Positions 1-6,103 of a stretch of 15,540 nt of DNA are shown in pieces. Both the position numbers and the translations under genes were made by a program. The DNA is from Clostridiales bacterium. GTDB taxonomy: Bacteria > Bacillota > Clostridia > Oscillospirales > QAMX01. A model generated the notes under the pieces. The model was given only the letters and a program-made list of their open reading frames with translations, had not been told where the DNA came from and searched no databases. Within the stretch, counting starts at the first letter, position 1, and every line of letters starts with the position of its first letter. The stretch spans positions 1-15,540 of the forward strand of contig JAAZBA010000047.1 of the NCBI GenBank assembly GCA_012514045.1, in the 5' to 3' direction.

Positions 1-112
1 TCAGCTTGCTGTTCATCTCCGTAAATATAACAACTTCCCTATGCGGCCTCTTAACTGGAATTCTCCTAAAATCACTCTCTTTAATTTCTTGCGCCTCGGT
101 GTAACATATCAT
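1..112 (-). CDS. Start of an unrecognised gene downstream of yycI (partial, leaves the window)
   Basis: An open frame of 37 codons begins at an ATG that overlaps the yycI stop codon in an ATGA arrangement and stays open to the window edge. The product starts MICYTEAQEIKESDFRRIPV and is mainly charged; I do not recognise it. In many Firmicutes the genes after yycI are yycJ (a metallo-beta-lactamase-fold protein) and htrA, but these first residues show neither the usual YycJ opening nor a signal peptide. There is no good Shine-Dalgarno sequence before the first ATG, so translation would depend on coupling to yycI. An in-frame ATG at 14-16 (MNSKL) is an alternative start, with a GGAG that sits too close to serve it. 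The true gene might also begin just outside the window, leaving this stretch as spacer. Confidence 0.4.
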   Translation of the reverse strand, partial: MICYTEAQEIKESDFRRIPVKRPHREVVIFTEMNSKL

Positions 113-945
113 TGACAAACCAACATAATTTCATTGAGCACAATATGCGCGTCAATAGCGTCGATATAGGCAACTCCCGCGTCGGTAGTAATCTTGACTA
201 CCGGCAGGAGAGTCACTCCTATGTTCGTCATCTGCTGCAGCATATATCCGTTTTCAATAATATCTATAGAGCTTATGACGATGCCGGAGCCTTGCATGTG
301 GTCGACAAATTTGATGATAAGCCCGGCGGGATCGCTCTCTGTCTTATCGCTTAGAGGCAGCGCATCCCCGACATACCACCTGCCAGAAACCAGCACCCGG
401 TCATCATTATGACAGTGGAAGGTGAGGATACAGTTCATAACACTTATCCTGTTGTATGCTCTTGTCAGGGTGACCTTATAACTGTTGTTTTCATAATCGC
501 ATACATATCCCGCCGTCTCAATGCCCGCAGTATGCAGATAGGCAATAAGAACCTCTTCGTTCCCTCCGTTATAAAGCCCGGAATAGGTGAATTCACCGTC
601 AAGCAGAGCGCCGGGATGCCATGTGATGCTTCCCCAGTCACCGGAGACGGTATAGCTGGCTCCCGGGTTTTTAACATCACTTCCTCCCACAAGGGCAGAG
701 GCGAAAGCTGTTTCCGCGTTCTGGTCACGCTCTATGACCATAGTCTTACGAAAACTGTTCCGAAGGGGAATAACAGATTTGTCTATGCTTATATTCATCG
801 ACTCAAGGTACCTCACAGCCCCCTCCGCCGCAGCAATATAGGAATCCCTCTCGTCCCGGTACATGGAGCCAAGGGTGCCAAGAAGGAAGAGATTGAGGCC
901 CACAAGCAGCAGAATTATAATATTTTTTGCTTTACTCCATTCCAT
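109..945 (-). CDS. yycI: YycI-like regulator of the WalK sensor kinase
   Basis: Protein of 278 residues with a short cytoplasmic start (MEWSKAKN), one transmembrane helix at about residues 8-25, and a large extracytoplasmic domain, the usual layout of YycI (WalI). In Bacillus YycI and YycH form a membrane complex with WalK and adjust its activity. The frame is open further upstream to 1020, but the ATG at 943-945 is chosen because it is preceded by AGGGAG with 7 bases of spacing and gives the typical MxWSKAK opening; the longer version would run back into yycH. It lies 13 bases after yycH, directly in the walK operon. The family call rests on context, topology and the N-terminal motif; the outer domain diverges widely in this family. 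Its stop overlaps the next start by 4 bases. Confidence 0.8.
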   Translation of the reverse strand: MEWSKAKNIIILLLVGLNLFLLGTLGSMYRDERDSYIAAAEGAVRYLESMNISIDKSVIPLRNSFRKTMVIERDQNAETAFASALVGGSDVKNPGASYTVSGDWGSITWHPGALLDGEFTYSGLYNGGNEEVLIAYLHTAGIETAGYVCDYENNSYKVTLTRAYNRISVMNCILTFHCHNDDRVLVSGRWYVGDALPLSDKTESDPAGLIIKFVDHMQGSGIVISSIDIIENGYMLQQMTNIGVTLLPVVKITTDAGVAYIDAIDAHIVLNEIMLVCQ

Positions 946-958
946 CGTAACGCTCCCT

Positions 959-2269
959 TCATCGGGAATACAGCCAGCGGACAACTCCATCGGAACTGTA
1001 ATAGAGACCAAGCTCATCAAGCTTTTCTCCGTTGGAGGACGCGGCTATCGCCTGGGTCACAGGCAGAATTTGTGTATTGGTTTTTGAGGCGCGCAGAGAA
1101 ATAAGGGACAGCTCCGCGGAAACGAGCTTCGCGTTCTTATACTCAAACTTTGCGCAGGATCCTTTCTCGTTGAGTATAGGTATGGTGTTATATTCGCTGC
1201 CGAGCAATATCACAAACCGTCCCGTATCATCGTTAAAGTAGGCTCTGAGAACATATACGCTGACTCCTCCGGAATAAGCGGGAATAGACTGACAGATTCG
1301 TCCAGCCTCACCGAGCAGCGAAACCTTTTTACCGTCGGAAATATCCACTCCCGGAAGCTCATCTGCCTCAGGGGAATAGTAGGTTAGATAGCCGTCAGGG
1401 TAGATGCGCAGCGTGTTGAAGTCCTCGACATAAACCTTTATCCCATCGGATTCTGTGTAGCTTTTGGCAGTATAGGGATTAAAGCCGAAGCTTAAGAGAA
1501 TATTGTCTGTGGCTTTGCCTGCGTCAAGGGAGGACAGTTCCTCAAGGAAGTTGTAGGGTGTTAGACTATAAAAAGAAGGCATGTCAAACAAAGCCGCAAA
1601 TTCTGCCGGAGCGGCAGAGGTGGAGGGGATCTCCGCAGGGAAATAGGAACCGTTGGGAAGATAGTCCGCCATGATTGAGCTAAGGTAGGTGGCGCCGGTG
1701 TTGGAGTTCGATTTGTATATATGTCCAGCGTCAGACTTATAGAGGATGTCAACTGTGGATCTGTCGTTTATATACATGATAATATATCTGGCAGAAAAGT
1801 CAACATCTGTGGCGGGAGTGACATTCAATGCGGCGCATACGCACCATAGCGGTATATCTCCCTCAAAGTCCAGAAGAACCATCCTTCCGGAGATCGCTTT
1901 GTCCCAGTCGGTATTTGTGACCTGAACCGGAGCGGAGCCGTTTGCCAGAGCCTCACCGAGGATTGGTGAGAGGGACTCGAAAATCGTACGGGAATTTGCC
2001 CTTGAGGAAGCATCAAAGCTGGAGGAATGGTAGAGTCCGAGATCATTTCTTATACTCAGACGAAGGGGTGAGATTACGGAGAGGGTATATGCGCTCTCCT
2101 CATACATTTCGTATATCTTCGCCGGCTCCTGACGGGGAGAAAATATGCCGGATAAAACGCCTCTCTCGCCGTAGAACCAGACGCTGTAAGAAAGCATAAT
2201 TGCTGTGACGATAAGAATAACAATAATGATGCTTTTTATAATCTCAATAATTTTTGCCCGTCCGGTCAT
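959..2269 (-). CDS. yycH: YycH-like regulator of the WalK sensor kinase
   Basis: Protein of 436 residues with a basic N-terminus (MTGRAKIIEIIK), a single membrane helix at about residues 10-31 and a long extracytoplasmic part, matching YycH (WalH) in length and topology (Bacillus YycH is about 450 residues). Together with YycI it binds WalK in the membrane and modulates signalling about cell-wall status. The ATG overlaps the walK stop by 4 bases (ATGA), so translation is probably coupled to walK; only a weak GGGG/GGTG purine stretch precedes it. Identification rests mainly on the walK-yycH-yycI order and the membrane-anchored architecture, since sequence conservation in this family is low. 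No truncation is seen. Confidence 0.8.
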   Translation of the reverse strand: MTGRAKIIEIIKSIIIVILIVTAIMLSYSVWFYGERGVLSGIFSPRQEPAKIYEMYEESAYTLSVISPLRLSIRNDLGLYHSSSFDASSRANSRTIFESLSPILGEALANGSAPVQVTNTDWDKAISGRMVLLDFEGDIPLWCVCAALNVTPATDVDFSARYIIMYINDRSTVDILYKSDAGHIYKSNSNTGATYLSSIMADYLPNGSYFPAEIPSTSAAPAEFAALFDMPSFYSLTPYNFLEELSSLDAGKATDNILLSFGFNPYTAKSYTESDGIKVYVEDFNTLRIYPDGYLTYYSPEADELPGVDISDGKKVSLLGEAGRICQSIPAYSGGVSVYVLRAYFNDDTGRFVILLGSEYNTIPILNEKGSCAKFEYKNAKLVSAELSLISLRASKTNTQILPVTQAIAASSNGEKLDELGLYYSSDGVVRWLYSR

Positions 2270-4029
2270 TTATCGTTCACCATCCCCTTGAACTGGAGCG
2301 GGAAACGAATAGTAACGGAGGTTCCCGCGTCCACCTTGGACTCGACGTCAATGGTGCCCTTATGATATCTGACAATCTCTCCCGCGATGGCAAGACCAAG
2401 TCCTGTGCCGCCTCTTTCACGGGAGCGGGCTTTATCCACCCTGTAGAAGCGCTCAAACAGACGGGGAATATCTTCCTCGGGAATGCCGATACCGTTATCG
2501 GTGACATTGATTATGGCATATTCTCCGTCGGAGTGGGCTGATATGGATATTCTGCCGCCGTGGGGAGTGTATTTAATGGAGTTTGCAACGATATTTACAA
2601 CAACTTGCTCGATTCTCTCCCTGTCTCCTTCGATTGTGGGGAGGGAATCGCTGAGATGAAGAATAAGCTCGTGTTCATGGTTTTTGGCCTCGAAGAGCAT
2701 GGCGTCATATACGCTTTTAAGCATGCGGTCAATGGAAAATATGGAAACCTTGAGATCTAGCTTGCCGTAGTCAAGCCTTGACAGAGTCAAGAGATCCTTT
2801 ACGATACGAGCCATCCTGTCAGCTTCATTGTCTATGACTTCGAGGAACTTGGATGAGAGCTCCGGGGGCAGGTCAGGAGCGTCGATGAGAGTTTCCGTAT
2901 AGCTCTTTATACTTGTAAGAGGTGTGCGCAGCTCATGGGACACGTTCGCAACAAATTCACGTCTGGCAATTTCCAGTTTATGCTGCTCTGTTACATCGTG
3001 TATAACAGCCATAATCCCGCCTCTGCTGTCCTGAGACGCCATTGGGGCGGGAAAGATAAGAAGATTTCTGTCACCGATTTTATACTCGATGCCGTTTTGA
3101 TTATCGGAATTCTCTGTTTCAAAGTTGAGCTCCGGGAAGAGATCCCGGTTTGTGAGCTCCGGAGAGAACCTGCGTGAGAGCATGATCTCCGCCGCCGGAT
3201 TCATGTGGATTATATTGCCGTCTCCGTCAAAAGCGGCAACGCCGTCTGTCATGTGAAGAAAAAGTGTATTAAGTTTGTTCTTCTCGTCCTCAACGGTACG
3301 AAGGGTGGACTGGAGCGTTTCCGCCATGTTGTTGAATGTTTGGGTAAGCACACCGATTTCGTCGTCGGATGAAACGGGAAGCGTGCTTTTAAAGTCACCC
3401 GCCGCCAGAAGCTTTGCGCCTTTGGTTACGTTCTCAAGGGGCGTTGTCATTGTTTTTGAAAGAAAAAAGCTGAGGATAACAGCAAACACCAGTCCAAAGA
3501 ACACAACCTGAAGGATAATGGTAAGAAGCATGTGGTTAAGGCTTGTAAGCTCCAGTTTGTCATCAAGAATATAAATGATATAATTCTCTTCCCCGACTGT
3601 AAGGGGAATGGCAAGATCCATATATTTGTTTGATACTGTGACCGTGGAGCCCACCTCTCCGTTTATGGCTTTTATAACATTTGTAGTATGCTTAAGGGAC
3701 TGCCCCAATGATTCATTTGAACCAGAGAGATAATTACCGCTGTCCCCAAGAATATAAAAGTTTCTGTTAGCGTCTATGCCGAGAGGTCCGGCGTAAGCGC
3801 TGAGCATATCTCTGAGCCGCTCCGCTGTATCGGTGACGGAACTGCCTTCGGCGGAGTTTTCAAGCTCCGAAATCATACGCTGAGTGAAGACCGTCTCCAT
3901 CTGAGTGCGGAAATCATCAAGATAGAACATAGTGACCCGGCTAATGAGCATGGTGCCGACAACAATCATAACCGAGAGAATAAGAAGCACAAGAATGAGG
4001 ACAAGCCTCATATGAAGAGACCGAAACAT
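2266..4029 (-). CDS. walK: WalK-type cell-wall sensor histidine kinase
   Basis: Full-length sensor kinase of 587 residues. In order: membrane helix 8-30, extracytoplasmic sensor domain about 31-166, second helix about 167-191, HAMP about 192-245, PAS about 250-350, HisKA with the phospho-acceptor His365 in SHELRTP, and HATPase_c with the N box (Asn483 in NSIKYTP), G1 (DNGIGIP, 511-517) and G2 (GGTGLGL, 540-546). The HAMP-PAS-HisKA order, the FVANVSHELRTPLTS sequence and the following yycH and yycI identify it as WalK (YycG), which phosphorylates WalR to control peptidoglycan hydrolase genes. A GAGGAGG lies 10 bases before the ATG. The start overlaps the stop of the preceding membrane-protein gene (TAATG). 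Unusually, no walR response regulator lies next to it. Confidence 0.92.
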   Translation of the reverse strand: MFRSLHMRLVLILVLLILSVMIVVGTMLISRVTMFYLDDFRTQMETVFTQRMISELENSAEGSSVTDTAERLRDMLSAYAGPLGIDANRNFYILGDSGNYLSGSNESLGQSLKHTTNVIKAINGEVGSTVTVSNKYMDLAIPLTVGEENYIIYILDDKLELTSLNHMLLTIILQVVFFGLVFAVILSFFLSKTMTTPLENVTKGAKLLAAGDFKSTLPVSSDDEIGVLTQTFNNMAETLQSTLRTVEDEKNKLNTLFLHMTDGVAAFDGDGNIIHMNPAAEIMLSRRFSPELTNRDLFPELNFETENSDNQNGIEYKIGDRNLLIFPAPMASQDSRGGIMAVIHDVTEQHKLEIARREFVANVSHELRTPLTSIKSYTETLIDAPDLPPELSSKFLEVIDNEADRMARIVKDLLTLSRLDYGKLDLKVSIFSIDRMLKSVYDAMLFEAKNHEHELILHLSDSLPTIEGDRERIEQVVVNIVANSIKYTPHGGRISISAHSDGEYAIINVTDNGIGIPEEDIPRLFERFYRVDKARSRERGGTGLGLAIAGEIVRYHKGTIDVESKVDAGTSVTIRFPLQFKGMVNDK

Positions 4030-4676
4030 TATTCTTTTGCCTCCTCTGCCTCAGTTGTATACATAAGACCGAAACACACGGCGCAGAGTATGCTTGTGAT
4101 TATCGTCAGAAACAGAACAGATATGCCCGATATCGCCAGAATCTGACCTGTGGTAAGGCCGAAGCTCGGTGGTGCACCGTAGACGAGGGAAAAGGAAAAA
4201 AAGCCGGAAACCCCGTTCGCTCCGGCGGAGAGCAGAAGAAACGCAAAGGAAATCCAGGCTAATGCCTTAAGAGAGGGTGTGCTTTCTCTGTCAAGCGCAA
4301 CAGCTGCCATCATGACACAGGTCAGGAGAATTCCGATAGGGACAAGAAACACGCTCATAGTGCTGGTGGCAGAGGAGGGAGCAAGGATGGAAACGGCACC
4401 GAAGAGGGGATATATCAGTTCCCCGACGGCTCCCACGGTAAAGGCGAACCTTTTTTTTTCGGCGGAAGCGCAGGCGCAGAAAATCAGAAGCAGACCGATT
4501 GAAAAGCCTGCCAGCGCCTTGACCACAATATTTATGTTTGAAAATGCTCTTACTGTCTCTCCCAGCAGCTCAGGAGCCACAAAGGAAGATATGAAGGCGT
4601 TTATGAATCGTGACAATACTGCCCATACTCCGAGAAAAGCATAAAGTATGGAAACTGCTATGAGATGTTTTTTCAA
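4029..4676 (-). CDS. Unrecognised six-helix membrane protein coupled to walK
   Basis: Protein of 215 residues that I cannot assign to a family. Hydrophobic stretches at about 5-32, 48-71, 77-99, 106-128, 136-166 and 177-206 suggest six membrane helices, with short basic loops (for example AEKKRF at 72-77) and an acidic C-terminus (TEAEEAKE). No catalytic or metal motif is evident. The start is a TTG at 4674-4676, supported by a strong AAGGAGGG (4683-4690) with about 6 bases of spacing; there is no ATG alternative near the N-terminus. Its TAA overlaps the walK ATG by one base (TAATG), which predicts translational coupling and perhaps a role in the membrane with WalK, but that is inference. It sits where walR would normally be found. 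Confidence 0.75.
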   Translation of the reverse strand: MKKHLIAVSILYAFLGVWAVLSRFINAFISSFVAPELLGETVRAFSNINIVVKALAGFSIGLLLIFCACASAEKKRFAFTVGAVGELIYPLFGAVSILAPSSATSTMSVFLVPIGILLTCVMMAAVALDRESTPSLKALAWISFAFLLLSAGANGVSGFFSFSLVYGAPPSFGLTTGQILAISGISVLFLTIITSILCAVCFGLMYTTEAEEAKE

Positions 4677-4714
4677 AGAATACCCTCCTTGTGCCAGGAA
4701 AATAAAGAGATGCT

Positions 4715-6034
4715 TTATTTAATCTTACTGAGCTCCTCGATAGCTGCAGTCACTAGACGCTCACCCGTCTCTTCAAGGCTTCCCGAAAGGGTACAGCCCG
4801 CGGCGCAGCGGTGACCTCCGCCGTCAAAGCGTCTGCAGATAGCGGAAGCATCGGCATCAGGACTTGTGCGCACAGAGACCTTGTTGCCATCGGGACGCTG
4901 GGTGACGGTAATACCTATCTCGACTCCTTCAATCCTTCTGGGAAAGCCGGAAATGCCGTCAAGATCATCGTTTGTAATACCAAGAGAAGTGATTGTTTCT
5001 TCATCGATGATAACAAGGGCAATCTTCCCGTCCTCAAAGAATTTCATAGTGCTTTCTACAATGCCGTCAAGCATCATTCTTGATCGGCTCTTAAGCTCAA
5101 AATAAATCCTATTGAGGGCAGCGGCATTGATTCCTGCATCAAGGCAGTCGGCAGCCGTACGGAGGGTGGAGGATGTAACGTTGGAGTATCTGAAACAGCC
5201 CGTATCTGTGGAAACAGCTGTATATATAGCTTCCGCCATCTTTTTGTCAAGAGAAATTCCCATGAACTTAATGAGATCATATACAATCTCGCCGCATGCG
5301 GCACGCTCAGGCTGCGACAGAGCAAGCCTTGCGTAGTCGGGAATATCACGATGGTGATCGATTGCCAGATCCACGTAGCCTATGTAGTCTCTTGCGTTTT
5401 CCGGGAAAAGAGATCCATCCGCTATATCTACAGCGATTACAGTCTCCGGCTCATAGCCCTCGGGGGCGGCTATATCTTCAATCAGGAAAGCATACTTCTT
5501 TGTAATATCCGGGTTTTCCAGCACATAGGCTGTCTTGTCCAATTTTGTAAGGGCATAGCAAAGAGCCGCGGCGCTTCCCAGTGTATCGCCATCAGGACGG
5601 GCATGGGTAAGAATAAGGAAGTTGTCCTCTTCCTCAAAAAGCTTCAGGCAGTCGGGGAAATCTGCTTTAATTGTGATATTGAACCTTTTCGGCTCCTCTT
5701 TTATTTCGCTGAGGATAGAGAGAACAGCGCTTCCCCGCTTAATGGAGTCGTCAAGCTCAAATATTGGCTCGGGAGCGGCGCGAAGGCTGATTCTGGAGAC
5801 AACATCGCTCCTGATAAAGCCGGAGGCATTTTTTAACCCCTCAAGAGCGTCTTTTTTCTGCTGTTCGCTGCCAAGTACACTTACATATATCTTTACGTAT
5901 CTCAGATCCCCGGTAACTTCACATCTTGTGATGCTTACAAGACCGCTGATTCTCGGATCCTTCAGCGTTCTCATTGTGTCGGAGAGAGCCCGGAGGTATT
6001 CGTTGGAGATTCGGCTGATTCTCTTCTGAGCCAT
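4715..6034 (-). CDS. RbfA - NrnA fusion: 30S maturation factor joined to DHH/DHHA1 phosphoesterase
   Basis: One uninterrupted frame of 439 residues encodes two proteins that are normally separate. Residues 1 to about 113 are RbfA, with the family signature DPRISGLVSIT (26-36), VTGDLRYVKIYVSVLG (40-55) and the C-terminal PEPIFELDDSIKRG block; RbfA binds the 30S subunit and helps 16S rRNA maturation. Residues about 118-439 are an NrnA-like bifunctional oligoribonuclease/pAp phosphatase: HARPDGD (144-150), a DHH motif (225-227), STDTG with Asp276, and the DHHA1 glycine-rich GGGH (404-407). All catalytic motifs look intact and both halves have family-typical length. An AAGGAG lies 10 bases before the ATG. 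rbfA and nrnA are often neighbours in Firmicutes, so the fusion follows known gene order; truB, the usual next gene, is absent here. Confidence 0.92.
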   Translation of the reverse strand: MAQKRISRISNEYLRALSDTMRTLKDPRISGLVSITRCEVTGDLRYVKIYVSVLGSEQQKKDALEGLKNASGFIRSDVVSRISLRAAPEPIFELDDSIKRGSAVLSILSEIKEEPKRFNITIKADFPDCLKLFEEEDNFLILTHARPDGDTLGSAAALCYALTKLDKTAYVLENPDITKKYAFLIEDIAAPEGYEPETVIAVDIADGSLFPENARDYIGYVDLAIDHHRDIPDYARLALSQPERAACGEIVYDLIKFMGISLDKKMAEAIYTAVSTDTGCFRYSNVTSSTLRTAADCLDAGINAAALNRIYFELKSRSRMMLDGIVESTMKFFEDGKIALVIIDEETITSLGITNDDLDGISGFPRRIEGVEIGITVTQRPDGNKVSVRTSPDADASAICRRFDGGGHRCAAGCTLSGSLEETGERLVTAAIEELSKIK

Positions 6035-6063
6035 GTATGTTGAACTCCTTACAATATGTATTC

Positions 6064-6096
6064 AAAAGAGGCGGGCATTGTGAATGTGCCCGCCTC
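6064..6096 (-). terminator. Terminator-like hairpin between infB and the rbfA-nrnA fusion
   Basis: A perfect 10-bp stem, GAGGCGGGCA with TGCCCGCCTC (6068-6077 and 6087-6096), has a 9-base loop and on the minus strand is followed by TTTTG. It lies in the 69-bp gap after the infB stop. The T-run is short, so it may act as a partial terminator that reduces, rather than stops, transcription into rbfA-nrnA and the walK genes, or as an mRNA-end stabiliser. Confidence 0.6.
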
Positions 6097-6103
6097 GGAT
6101 CCG

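Noticed and set aside
946..1020. 25-codon N-terminal extension of yycI
   Set aside because: It overlaps the end of yycH and places non-hydrophobic residues before the typical MEWSKAKN opening; the ATG at 945 has a clear AGGGAG.
409..1104. 231-codon open frame on the plus strand opposite yycI/yycH
   Set aside because: It spans the yycH/yycI junction in antisense, lacks a good RBS and shows no recognisable motif; the minus-strand genes explain the region.
4700..4720. AAATAAAG/CTTTATTT hairpin overlapping the stop of the rbfA-nrnA fusion
   Set aside because: The 8-bp stem is almost all A-T pairs and has only a short T-run, so it is unlikely to terminate transcription; it probably reflects base composition.
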